Source: Chaunax sp. Z400
Lineage: Eukaryota; Chordata; Actinopteri; Lophiiformes; Chaunacidae
DNA: 64,000 nucleotides
Assembly (NCBI GenBank): GCA_037577475.1
Contig: CM075204.1
Span: 9,064,855-9,128,854 of the forward strand
Reading direction: 5' to 3'
The translations under genes were made by a program, and so were the position numbers. The notes below the pieces were generated by a model. The model saw only the letters and a program-made list of their open reading frames with translations. It had not been told where the DNA came from and ran no database searches. Below, in pieces: positions 1-10,400 of the stretch. Every line of letters begins with the position of its first letter. Positions within the stretch are counted from its first letter, which is position 1.

Positions 1-485
1 CGGAAAGGGTACAATTTGCATTCAATCCCTCGGCAATTGACTCTGCAGTAATCACAAGCATTAATAGTTTCTCCAGCCAGTAGGGATGTAAACATGACAC
101 CTTTTTCATTCTGCACACTGGCACATAAAAGCTTTTCCATCTATCTCTGTTCAAGTAGCACTCAAACATCATTCTGCCGGCGGTGAAGAAGATAGAAAAA
201 GTTAACCAATGTAACATTGTACATTGTTACATCTATTTGTGTGCATTTGTGACACCAGGGGGAAAAAAACAGAATGGCAAACACACCTACTGTCAATGGG
301 AGGGGAGTCAATCACCTATCTGAGAGGGTATATGCCCGGGTTATGGTGTAAAAATGGCAATAGCCTTGCTTTAACAAGCAGACAGTGAGGGTTATCTCAG
401 ATACAATAAGAATGTGGCTAAGAGGATATAAAAGGCCAACCACCCCGATGGATAAACCAACAGACCAAACATGAAAATTACATAC
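1..485. other. parp12 intron sequence, no exon recognised
   Basis: This follows exon 10 in the gene. Both strands were read for the HGT, YGKGSYFA-type or C-terminal PARP motifs and none was found. A short minus-strand reading frame at about 1-170 has no recognisable homology. Confidence 0.6.
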
Positions 486-620
486 GTACCACTGGAACAC
501 TTGCCACAGAGCTGTGTTCTGAATCCTCTCGATTTTGACAATATCATATCCTTTCATGGTGGCACAGAAGAGAGACTCAATTTCCTTATATTCATCTGAG
601 GAGCACTGGAGGGAGACTCT
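486..620 (-). CDS. parp12: parp12-like coding exon 10 (start of PARP catalytic domain)
   Basis: Residues 680-724: RVSLQCSSDEYKEIESLF then VKIERIQNTALWQVFQWY, matching human ITLSSSSEEYQKVWNLF and VQKIERVQNLALWEVYQW. Acceptor CCAG|AGA, donor GGTAC|GTATGT, ends in phase 0. The next exon, expected to carry the HGT motif that contacts NAD+, was not found in bases 1-485. Confidence 0.9.
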
Positions 621-3600
621 CTGGAAAAAACAGAGCAAAGAGAAAATAAATGATTTTTCCGAAGGCCCAAAATTTAAAATAAAATTTCTGACAATTTTCA
701 TTATGTTTTCAATATAATGGGTACAATGCATATTGTTGTGAAATATTGTTATTTAAGTACTAGCATTGGTAGCACTCTCTGGTAGCACAACAAGCCACTT
801 TACGGTATTAATAGTTGGTGGAATATCTCTGCTATTACGTTGGCAAGATCTACATTTGGCTGTCAAAAGCAAAGGTCCTAGATATTCATTCGATTTCATT
901 TCAAAAACGTCTGCAGACTCCGGGAGACTTCGAGGAAGGATGTGGGTTGCAATCAGTTGTAAATAAATCAGCTGACCAATCAGCATTCATTAGCAGAATG
1001 CTAGTGGTTTGTGGGCAAAATCGCCTTCCTGCAAATGGAAATATGCAAATAGAATCCACAACTAAAATACAACTCCAGCAACAGTTTGGAGCGTAATAAC
1101 AACTTTTAGAAGAACCTTTGACTGTTTTTTCCCCCCAACATCAACACAAGGCATCATCTGATCTACAAGATCAGCAAAATGTCAACTTTAATTTATGCTG
1201 TGTATATAATGATAACAATATACACTTTGGAATTGGGACAGTTATAGATTGAAATGTCTGTATGTTTTATCTTTACGTTAATGTTGGAAACAACAGATAT
1301 CCAAGTTGCTGCCAAAAAAAAAAAAATCATATCAGTTTCCCTTATTGGTGGAATAATAAGCAAATACGGACATTATGAGAATTCTGTCATGGATTTGGCT
1401 ACTTCTAGCTGCCATAATAGTTAGACTGTTAAACCAATCTTTATTAGCATGTATATTCACATAACGTCTTAGCCTATGTAATATTAGCTAAAACAGTGAG
1501 GATGTTTCTCATGCAGGCTGAAGGTCTGGTCTATTCTCAGTACCTTGTATCCTGTTTGAGGGATCTGAGTCTTGTCCCAGTTGGCTGGTGTAGCACCGAA
1601 ACTTATTTGTCCAAGAGGCTTTCTGTGGTCAGAAAGCAAACGAGGTTAAGGATCGGTTTTAATGTGACGTAGTTTGAATAAAATGTTGTTAAAAGTGGAA
1701 AATAGAAGTGAGATCAACGTAATATATCTGTCGTACCTCACTCTCCTCTCTTTGACACCAGCCGCGGAGACAAACCGGGGTCGTCTTCTCACAATCCTCT
1801 TCGTGCCATACTGACTGTTTGTTTGTATCATGTCTGAGGAGAGAAAACAACACATGATCATATAATAAGGCTCTAATATTTTAAAATGTACAGAACTGTT
1901 ACCACAGAAAACAGCTGCATAATGGTGTTTACCCTGGAAACTGAGTGAATATGACTGTGAACCGGCGTTGAACTCCACCACATCTTTGTTATTGTCCAGA
2001 AACTTCTGCTCCAGGACAGAGCTGTCCATGTCTGCTGCTTTGTGCCCACCATCCTGCCACACAAGACGGGTAAGTCCTTAACTCAGAACCACTTCTGCAT
2101 TTCTAGATGACCTATCAGGAGCCAGTTTATGAGGTATGAACAGATATTACAGACTAGAGAATTATAATATATAAATGCAACTTTCACTCAAATTACTTTC
2201 TACTGCAGCTGACTTCAGCACAACGGCTCAGGAAACAAGTGTTTTTAAAGAATTTCACACCCACCCCCTTTGGTCCAGAATTTGGGACTTCGCAGTTTGA
2301 TCCGGACCAAAGTTGCAGGTGTGAAACCTCCTCCGGACCAAGGACCGGATCAAACAGCCAGACTTTGGTCCGACAAAAAGAGGTGATCACGGTCCAGATC
2401 AAACTGAACGATGGTTGTTTGTTTACAGTGTAAAAGCACTTTTCTGGATGGTTTGGACTTTCAGACCAATTACAAGAAGTTAGAGCAGGCTACCATCACC
2501 AATAAACAAGAGAAGAAGAAAAAAAATGGAAAAAGGAGGAAATTAAAAACAAGAGCGCTCAGAGAGCACAAACCTCCGTCAAGGCCCAACAATCCTCAAT
2601 CCTTGCTGCACGTTTAGTGGTTGTTTTTTTTTGTGGTCATCGAGAGTTAAAAAATTTTCAATTATGGGTGAAACGCTGCGCTCGTCACTGTCATGTTTCA
2701 CCCAGCTGTCCAATCACAGGGGAGGAGGGGCGGGACCCACACAGACCTGCAGGTCTGTCCTTACTCCCTAAATCCTCCAGCCTTCCCTTCATCCAGAGCC
2801 AGGGCCAGAGCAAGTCCGCTACCTTGAGCCGCCATTTTTACACTCAGTATTTGTTAATAAAACAAACTATCTGAAAAATTTGGTTTATCATTTATCATTA
2901 TAGGCGACCCTTCACATCACAAATAATCATTTCATCCATTGTTTCTATAAAAATATGGATTAGAGCAGCTTTAACAAAATACTTTGAATCGGTTATACTT
3001 CATCCAACTGTGGCATTTTCTGTCTGCATTATTAAATGTCTGCATTATCATCAGTAAAACTAATTAAAAAATGACTTGAAGCTGAAATTACTCACAGGTG
3101 AAGCATACATGTTCCATTTTCCGAACTCATCCTCCCAGTACCAAACCCACTCAGTGGTGTGGATGAAGGTTGGCTCAAGCAGAGAGTTTGCGGTAGAGAG
3201 CCGTCGTACGTTCAAGTTGTTCGGTCCACAGCTCATCGTGTCAAAATACACAGGTGGGCTGCTGCTACTGAAGACAGCAAAATGAGACACCTTTAATTCA
3301 TACAATTTTTTTTTTTTTAAGTGAGCAACCTATCGTCTCACAAGTCTGATGAAACATCACATTAATGTTGGATTTTCTAAAGGACAGACACACAGTCCAT
3401 GAAGTCCATGCATGCAGACGCTTCAAGCTATGCAAGATTGAATTTGCACGTAGCTGTGTTCTGGAGTGTGTCCAAACTTTTTGCCTTTAATAAATTATTT
3501 GGATTAATTTCTGCTCCAAACAACCGTTGCTGAGCAGCTCCACAAAGGTGCAACGTTCGCTGTTTATGAAACGTCTCTTCTCTCGTCTCGTTTTTCTCCT

Positions 3601-6600
3601 GTGCAGTAAGTAAAGCTGTAAACATTCCTCCACTGACACCACCTTTGTTTACTACTGTGGTCATGGAAACACGCAGATTAGCTTTATATAGTCTGCTTGA
3701 ATTGCTCAACAAGATATACATCTTAGTCACAGGCAAAAATATGATAGCATTTGGATCTCTTTTAGCCATACGGCTTATACATATAACATAATATATATAT
3801 ACTATATGTTCACTATTTTACAGGAGGATGTGCTCTGAAATTTCATGTCATATGGAAACCTTTCTTAACCCATATAGAAAAATGGACACCACTGATATTA
3901 GAGTTTTGTACTGCTGACCCCATACTATGTATAGTTCATTTATTTGTAACTTAAATTTCTTTTTTACTTTCCGTATACTTTTTCTAAATATTTTCTCTTG
4001 ATTTTACTCAGTAGCATGTGGAGTTTAGTCTAAAGCTTAAGGTTAAATCTGCCTTAATTTCAAGAGATAGTTTGACATTTTATTCCCTTTCTTGCAGAGG
4101 CACAGAGTATTCTCTCATGGCTATACAGTCAATATGAAGAAGCAGCTAGCAGTCACTTTGCTTAATGAGTGCAGTGTGTAACTCGCTATAAAACCACGTG
4201 TTGTTTTTATAGTACTGCCTCGACAAATGAGACATAATGTGTTCATTGGCTTCACTGTCAGCCTAAAACTGGTAGAAGTATACAATTTGAAATGGTTTAG
4301 TTTAAGAATATCTTCCCAATGGATTTTAGCAGATCGTACCTGTAAGCGTTCTGAGGGTCACAGTAGTCCTTCTCAATCAGCTCATTGTCAGGCATGGCGG
4401 TCCACTGACCATCCTCTCTGACCTCCCATCTGTACGGCATCTTGTCGTGAGCCTTAAAACATTGCTCTGAGGCCACAGCGGTCAGAAAACAAGCTTAACG
4501 TCACCGAATCAAAGTAATGTAGCCATCGCTCAAAAGTACACTAAATAAGAGGGATTACTGCTGTTGTTATTCCGACTCACCCTCATGTATGCAGTTTCCT
4601 TTGATGAAGAACATGCATATCTCCGTTTTATCTAAAGGACACAAACAAGAACTGTATTAGAACACGTTTTTCATTTCACACAGTTCTTTCAGAAAACAGT
4701 TTTTAAGACTTTTACCTCTGACAGGCCTGTGCCTTTCCCATCTGCTTGGTCCATTACCACCGTTTACGTCCTTGCTGACAGCAGCAGAGATGTCATTAGT
4801 GGAGCGGGTTTGTTGCAGTTGTTGATGGCCATCGAAGGGGCCACCTCTCTCTCTGACAGCTGTTGATGTTTTAATCAGACCATCGTCGCTGCTTGTATCA
4901 GCGTCGTTGGCAGCAGCAGGGAGGTCCTCGTTGGAGGATTTTAGTTCCTGCGGGTCTGTGTTGCCTTCATTGGGTCCGGTATCCTCTGGATCATCTATGT
5001 CCATCTCATCTAAGGCATTGGTGGCAGCAGGGATGTCACCAATGGAACTGGTTCGCGGCAACGATTGCTGCTTGCCGCTGTTGCCCCTGTCACCACAGAG
5101 TCCACCTCCTCCTCTGATGACTGTGACAGTTGTATACCGCTTTTGAATTCTTCCTCTGTCCTTACCATCGTTGCTGCTTGTATCGGTGTCGTTAGTTGCA
5201 GCAGAGATTTCACTGGTGGAGGACTTTAGTTGCTGCTCGTCACAGTTGCCTCTGTTTGGTCCATGGTCAACATAAAAACCACGGGTATCACCAGTGTAAT
5301 GGGTGAAGTGCTGCTGTTGACGGAAGCCCCGGTTTCCTCTATTGCCTCTGTTGCCTCTGTTGCCTCTGTTGCCCCTGTTGCCCCTGTTGCCCCTGTTGCC
5401 TCTATTGCCCCGGTGGCCACCATACTGTTGATGGCTGTCTGGGTTGCTCCTATTGGCCTTGCCGTCAAAGTATTTCAAAGCTTGTATATTTGCATAAACT
5501 GACTTCAAGGAGCTGAAGAGTTCGTCAGGCACACGGCTATCCAGCAGGGCTTTCAATGGCTGTGGAGCAGTAAACTCATGAGTTCGGGGACACCTGCAGT
5601 CGCGGTTCAAGTACCTCTCACATACGTGCAGTCTCTTGCAGTCGCCATTCTGACACCGGCTTAACTCCTCATTACCATTGTTGTAATCATAGCATATCTG
5701 GTATAAAAGGGATAAGACAGGGCAGAAAGGTTGCTATAATCAATCAAATAAAATGACAAATACGAATGTTATCCTGCAAAATCTGAGTGTTAAGTACAAG
5801 ATATAGAGGATCTGAAGAACTCTAGTGTTGTGTGAGTGATTATATTTTCAGGATCCGTATCCCCTTTCGTGTAATGAGGCAAGGGATTTAAGTTTTTATC
5901 AAGTCCATAACCAAACAAACAACCTGATTTGATCCTTCCTCTGGATGCATCCTCTGTGTGTGTGTGTGTGTGTGTGAGGTCAGACTTACAGATGGCAGGA
6001 GCCTGTCGTCGCTCTGCAGCATCAGCGTGCACAGCTCCGTCCTGCTCAGGCTCTCCAGCTCATGCTCTCTCAGTATCCTCAGATTGTCATCGGAGTCTAG
6101 CTCATGGGAGAAGCTGCATCCTCTGCTGTCATCAGAGAACACGACACACGTGGTTCATGGATCAGATTGATATTTAAATCGATAGTTTGTCAGGAAAAGA
6201 ATGAATTCCTGCATGGTGCTTGGTAACTCATGTGTATGTGTGCTTTTTTTTTAAAAATCAAAGAAGAGAGACATGAAGCTCCACAGAAGACCATAATGAG
6301 CAAATAAAAGTTATAGTAACAGCTGATTTATACTTGACTAATAAACACTTATCTATACTAACATCCTGGAAGGTCTCCATTACACCAAAACTGAGAACTG
6401 ATTTTTGTTCAGTTACTGGCATCAATGTTTGTTTGTTTTTACCAATTGCAGAGAGAATAATTTAAAAAGAATTGATCATGAAAGTAGTGATGTACAACAG
6501 TATTCGTTTTTTGTATTAATAATATAAATCAGCAAGAGCGATGGTAACTTTAGTTATAAAAAAAAAAAGTATAAAAAGTACAATATTTGTAGTGCAGCGT

Positions 6601-7287
6601 AGTGTAGTTATAAAGTAACAGAAAATGTAAATCCTCAGACAAGTATCTCAATAAAAGTAGGCCTATGATAAAATGGTGCCTGTCTGCTGAAGCTGCGTTT
6701 GTTTTTATGACGCAGTCGAACAAACACGGGAACGTCGGACTTCGCCAACAGCGCACGAACGCACTACGTGTCATGGCCTTTACACACACTGCTGTTTTTA
6801 ATTCTACTGGGACACCAGTGTCCTCCTGCGCCCAACACCTTTAATCACACAGTAGAAAATTACAAGATCCTGAATTAGAGGTCAATGTAGAGCCATCTGA
6901 TCTTTCTCTGAAGAAATAAAAATCCTCCACGAGGACAGCATTATTATAGGCCATTATCATTAAAGGCTCTATGACTCACTTTAGGCCTCATACTTTAAAG
7001 CAAAACATCTACCTTAACTGAATGAACTGACAGGATCCGCTGAAGAGGAAGCTTCTACACAGGTGTAGTCCCTCGCATGATCCCCGGCAGTCTTTGTCTC
7101 TGCACAGTCTCAGTCTGGTCCGGGCCACTATCTTCGGCTGCCCGAACGGGCAACAAGAAGCAAATTTATCCTCGTTACTGATGATCTCCAGCACATTCGT
7201 TGAATCACCGAGATTAAACACCAAATCGTCAGTGTTGACTGCTCCTTTATTGGCGCAGATGAACTTCAAAATATCTGATTCATTCAT
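486..7287 (-). CDS. parp12: PARP12-like mono-ADP-ribosyltransferase, CCCH/WWE/PARP (3' part off window)
   Basis: Ten coding exons (minus strand) join in frame: 7287-7013, 6122-5990, 5697-4716, 4631-4581, 4466-4340, 3267-3096, 2053-1933, 1833-1737, 1622-1544, 620-486, giving 724 codons with no stop. Every junction has AG acceptor, GT donor and matching phase. Domain order: N-terminal helical region (1-60), CCCH fingers at about 62-98, 138-176 and 469-487, a repeat-rich linker (about 190-460), WWE1 (about 490-565), WWE2 (about 565-650), then the start of the PARP fold with KIERIQN near 706. The order and local sequence match vertebrate PARP12, an interferon-induced mono-ADP-ribosyltransferase. 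The HGT motif and remaining catalytic residues are not in the window; they should lie left of base 1. Human PARP12 is about 701 residues; this protein would be longer because exon 3 is expanded. The start ATG has A at -3. A ZC3HAV1-like paralogue is less likely because both WWE domains and the linker wording follow PARP12. Confidence 0.93.
1544..1622 (-). CDS. parp12: parp12-like coding exon 9 (linker to catalytic domain)
   Basis: Residues 654-679, KPLGQISFG...NWDKTQIPQTGYK, corresponding to the PDYWDSSALPDPGFQK segment just before the PARP fold in human PARP12. Acceptor CCACAG|A, donor TACAAG|GTACTG, ends in phase 0. Confidence 0.88.
1737..1833 (-). CDS. parp12: parp12-like coding exon 8 (end of WWE2 and linker)
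   Basis: Residues 622-652 plus partial codons. MIQTNSQYGTKR is followed by VRRRPRFVS, matching human LVYGTTKKVCRRPKYVS. Of three possible donors near its end, only GTGAG|GTACGA (donor 1736-1735) keeps the next exon in frame. Confidence 0.88.
1933..2053 (-). CDS. parp12: parp12-like coding exon 7 (WWE2 C-terminal half)
   Basis: Residues 581-620. Reads DGGHKAADMDSS and then VEFNAGSQSYSLSFQ, which matches the strand-rich end of WWE2 in human PARP12 (LKFQAGKHNYELDF). Acceptor GGCAG|GAT, donor CAGG|GTAAAC, ends in phase 1. Confidence 0.9.
2240..2880. mobile_element. Probable non-autonomous DNA transposon or repeat in parp12 intron
   Basis: Lies between exons 6 and 7. It contains complementary motifs typical of fish repeats: TTTGGTCC/GGACCAAA occurs several times in both orientations between 2268 and 2375, along with TTTCACAC and GTGTGAAA. 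A GC-richer stretch (2690-2830) follows. Family not identified; ends not defined. Confidence 0.4.
3096..3267 (-). CDS. parp12: parp12-like coding exon 6 (end of WWE1, start of WWE2)
   Basis: Residues 524-580. Contains NVRRLSTANS, close to human ARRLSTASS, then WVWYWEDEFGKW, the signature start of the second WWE domain (human WIWYWSDEFGSW). Acceptor CTTCAG|T, donor CACCT|GTGAGT, ends in phase 0. Confidence 0.93.
3268..4339. other. parp12 intron, nothing recognised
   Basis: AT-rich intron between exons 5 and 6. No exon-like frame with family similarity and no clear repeat apart from short AT tracts near 3785. Confidence 0.6.
4340..4466 (-). CDS. parp12: parp12-like coding exon 5 (end of finger 5, WWE1)
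   Basis: Residues 482-522. QCFKAH supplies C483 and H487, completing a CX7CX5CX3H finger. MPYRWEV starts the first WWE domain, with Trp494 and a second Trp in DGQW; such domains bind (poly)ADP-ribose units in related proteins. Acceptor CCTCAG|AG, donor TACAG|GTACGA, ends in phase 2. Confidence 0.92.
4581..4631 (-). CDS. parp12: parp12-like coding exon 4 (51-nt small exon, first half of finger 5)
   Basis: Only 51 bases, residues 465-480 (KTEICMFFIKGNCIHE). It supplies C469 and C477 of the fifth CCCH finger; the third Cys and the His come from the next exon, so this finger is assembled across an intron. Acceptor TTTAG|AT, donor GAGG|GTGAGT. The phase fits both neighbours. Confidence 0.9.
4716..5262 (-). 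repeat. Four degenerate 40-55-residue protein repeats in parp12-like exon 3
   Basis: Repeat starts at residues about 282, 338, 377 and 421 share the pattern G(P/D)xxGN, a Gln-rich stretch (QQL/QEL), a Ser/Thr pair, then DIxAAxND; two of them end DTSSxDG. They are clearly diverged, so they are older than the RGN array. Confidence 0.75.
4716..5697 (-). CDS. parp12: parp12-like coding exon 3 (fingers 3-4 and expanded repeat linker)
   Basis: An unusually long 982-base exon coding residues 137-463. It opens ICYDYNNG with finger 3 (C138-x12-C151-x4-C156-x3-H160) and finger 4 (C162-x7-C170-x1-C172-x3-H176). Finger 4 has only one residue between its second and third Cys, against six in the human protein. 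Residues 232-258 are nine tandem RGN units followed by RGF. From about residue 282 come four imperfect acidic, Ser/Asp-rich repeats with the core DIxAAxND. The linker is predicted disordered by composition. Acceptor ACCAG|ATA, donor AGAG|GTAAAA, ends in phase 1. Confidence 0.92.
5323..5412 (-). repeat. Coding 9-bp minisatellite (RGN)9-RGF in parp12-like exon 3
   Basis: Nine 9-bp units encode Arg-Gly-Asn (codons AGA/AGG/CGG, GGC/GGA, AAC/AAT), then one RGF unit. Internal units are nearly identical (three AGGGGCAAC in a row, flanked by AGAGGCAAC units), suggesting recent slippage or unequal crossover. Residues 232-261 of the predicted protein. Confidence 0.93.
5990..6122 (-). CDS. parp12: parp12-like coding exon 2 (end of finger 2)
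   Basis: Residues 93-136. It completes CCCH finger 2 with C94-x3-H98 (GCSFSH) and continues with a segment matching the human PARP12 region that contains NELCQLL (here TELCTLM). Acceptor GACAGCAG|A, donor TCT|GTAAGT, ends in phase 0. The donor is followed after about 10 bases by a (GT)n microsatellite on the plus strand, (CA)n in the transcript. Confidence 0.92.
6123..7012. other. parp12 intron 1, nothing recognised
   Basis: Intron between exon 1 (finger 1) and exon 2. AT-rich with short A/T runs; no additional exon seen. Confidence 0.6.
7013..7287 (-). CDS. parp12: parp12-like coding exon 1 (start codon, CCCH fingers 1-2)
   Basis: Codes residues 1-91 plus two bases of Arg92. It begins MNESDILKF and contains C62-x4-C67-x3-C71-x3-H75 (finger 1) and C77-x8-C86, the first half of finger 2. 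The donor is AAG|GTAGAT and the exon ends in phase 2. The reading frame ends in a stop immediately after the donor, which supports splicing here. Confidence 0.92.
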
Positions 7288-7391
7288 TTTGACGCTCTTC
7301 TTCTGTCTCCTTCCCCTGTCCAGAAATACAGCAACTGACTATTAACTGGGTTCAAGGGAACAGGAAAGTTCAGTATCCTTTCTGTAGAATG

Positions 7392-7403
7392 GAAAGTGAA
7401 ACT
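7392..7403 (+). promoter_or_regulatory. Interferon-stimulated response element (ISRE) core upstream of parp12
   Basis: GAAAGTGAAACT is an exact match to the ISRE core GAAANNGAAACT bound by ISGF3 and IRF factors. It lies 105 bases upstream of the parp12-like start codon, where a proximal promoter is expected. Mammalian PARP12 is an interferon-stimulated gene, so position and function agree. Binding itself is inferred. Confidence 0.72.
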
Positions 7404-10400
7404 TATCTATTATAACAGGAGTTAATGCTGCACTGCAGCAGTTCTCCACTTGAGGGAGTCAATAGTACATATTCAAAGGAGGAGGAGATCTCCCTCTGCC
7501 TTATAATAATCATCTTGAGATCTCTACTCTGAACAGTAAAGACAAATGGAAATACATAATAATATTAAACAAGCATTAAATACTCAGGATTCTCCACCAC
7601 AGGCGCTCTTATTACCATGAAAGAACAAAAGCCTACTTCATAGTAAAACATGTTAAATACAAACATGAAATAGTCACATCCCCACCTCAGGTGGGGCTTG
7701 ATGTGGAATCATTAAGGCATCCCTGTTCGTTGTAATTCTTGTTAAATGCCTATCTGAGAAAAGGCTTGATTTTCAACATGTCAAATAAATAAATAAATAA
7801 GTTTCTTAAAATTCCTAAAATATCAAAAGGCCAGTCTGCAGTACATGTGTGCATCCCTCTAGAGAATCAATCAGACAGCTGCAGCTGATTCAGGTCGCTG
7901 CTGCTGGGATCACCTCAGTCCAGTTCTCACATCTCTATACACTGGCCTCCTGTGTATCAAAGGATTCAAAACACCGCTGCTGGTTTATAAAGTACTGAAT
8001 GGTTTAGGGCCAAAATACATTGCTGATCCATCCAGACCCCTTCAGGTCGTGTGGGACAGGTCAGCTTTCTGTCCCCAGAGTCAAAACTAAACATGGAGAA
8101 GCAGTGATCAGTTTTTATACCCCACAAACTCCCAGAGAAGTGCAGGTCTGCTACAACTCTCACTTCTGCAGAAAGGCTGAACACCTTTCTGTTCATCACT
8201 GCCTTTTATTAAATCAATTAATCACTCAGTTCTTACTCTGCGCTGTAACTTTTATTGTTGCATTTATCATCTATTTCATTTGAATCTTTTTCATTTCTAT
8301 CTAAATGCTTTTTATATTCATGTTGTTTTTATATGTTGCAATAAATGCTGTAATAAATCTTTTATTTTACTCTGAATTGTGGTGAAATGTGCTGTAAATA
8401 AACTTGACTTACCAAAAGTTCCATGGAAAAAATGCCCCGGAAACCCTCATCTGAGACAAATCCCACTTGTAACCATGGAAATGGAAAAAAAAACAACAAC
8501 AACTAAAAGGCACCACTTCAGTACTTGGTTGTTGTGTGCACAAAGTCTTGTGAAATAAATATTGAATAGTTTTTCAGATCTGCTCCAGAAACAAAAACCA
8601 ACTCCTCGGATGAGCCGAAATCCAGCTTGTAACCATGGAAATAGAAAAAAAGACAAAATAAATCCCTAATTGGCAAAAGACACTTCGTGTCATGATTGAT
8701 TAAATTAAAGATGATGATTAAATAATAATTTTAAATAAAAAATAATTTATTAATTCCCATAGGGAATTAATAAAGTCTCTATCCATCTATCTAAACACAC
8801 AAGACAGACGGGACGGATGGATGGAACCCATTCCTACATCCTCCTCCACTTCATTTGTGATGCATGGGTGGAGGATAACAATAAATAAGAGAATTTACCT
8901 GAAAATAAAAACAATAAAAAGGTAAACTGTTTATGACAGAATTAAATTGAAACAAAACTAAAAGACATTTGGTGTTATACATATTTCCTCCTACTCTAAG
9001 TCAAATGATTCAATCAGAATTGTTTTACTTGTTATTACAGTTTGTAGAAAATATATTAAACCTAATTTAATAATCTGAATACTCTCTGCTCTTTATTATC
9101 AGCAAGTAAGTGTGTAATCTGATTACTGTGTACAGCAGGTGTGTAACACTACCTTTGCCACTTTTCTTAACCTGATTACTGTGATCATATATATGTAATT
9201 AGTCACACATTGTATCTCCCCTGTGGTTTCTTCAATTTGCATAACAATGCTGAAAATGACTATAAAGTAACTATACTAACTAACTAACTACTAACTATAA
9301 AGTACTTTCCTTCCTTGCCATGCAAATATGGGCCTATTTACTGGTGATTTCTAAACAGTTCCCTGCAACAGTGATTGCAATGTTTATCACTGCAAAGGCA
9401 ATGAATGCTTATTGAATTATTTAGTGTTTTTAATGTGTCCTTAGTTTAGATTAACCTCTGTCAATTTATTTTCAACAGAATTTATTCGTATTTGTAGGTC
9501 AGGGTGAAAATAAATCCAAATTAGATCCATGTGATTGAATTTCTTAAGAAAAAACACAAAAATAAAATGACAAAACCTAAAACATGCAAATCCAATTATT
9601 TACCAGGTCTCAGTCTGCAGCATCACAGTGAACGTTCATCATCCCTCAGCTTCAATCATTTGTTTGTTACTAGCAGCAGAATTCCTATCAGCCTCATTCC
9701 TCCCTGTCCCCCTCTCCCTGAAGAAAACATACAGAACATGTTGGAGCTGATTTTTCCTCTCCTTTCTCTTCTTGCATCATCTGCTGCCACCAGAAACTTT
9801 GAATCCAGATTTATTCTTAAATCTGACCCGGAGGCCCACAATGATGGAATGAAGATGAATACCAAGTTATCAAGGAGGTTCAGACTGGGGACCTTTAATG
9901 ACATGGAGTCACTGCGGTTTGACGTGTGGGAAATGAATGAAAATGACATGAAGTCATCAGATCTAAAGCCAAACACATGTGGGAGATGACAGATTCTTTC
10001 TCTTATATCAGATATGGACAAAATATATTTAGGAAGAAAAACGATCCTCCTGCCAGTCAAGTTTCAGAAACTTAGAGAACCCACGCCAAGGGCCACTGAA
10101 GCTGGAGGTTTATGGTGACCTCACAGCTTAGAAAGACTTTTTTTTACCTTTAGTTTGTCACTCATAATATGTTCATTTAGCTCTGTGAGGCATCTGTGGA
10201 AGGAAACTTGTACAGCAGAGTTGTTTCTACGGATGTGAACAATTCTCCAGCAATTAAATCAATATCAACACATTTGTGGCCACTTGAGGCAGTGGAGGAA
10301 TCTGTAAATTTAACACTCACCTATCACTTTATATATAAAACCTGACTCACAAAATAAGCCCTATAAATACACGGCCAACATAAATTCTATATCACAGCTC

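Noticed and set aside
1..176. Minus-strand open frame left of parp12-like exon 10 as the missing catalytic exon
   Set aside because: None of the alternative frames carries the HGT, tyrosine-glycine or C-terminal PARP motifs; no convincing acceptor in the right phase.
5334..5410. CRISPR-like or structural DNA repeat
   Set aside because: The 9-bp periodicity is in frame and codes RGN in a confirmed exon.
9531..9989. 152-codon plus-strand frame, with a hydrophobic segment at an internal Met
   Set aside because: No recognisable family, no splice context, and the opposite strand is equally open; likely chance or repeat-derived.
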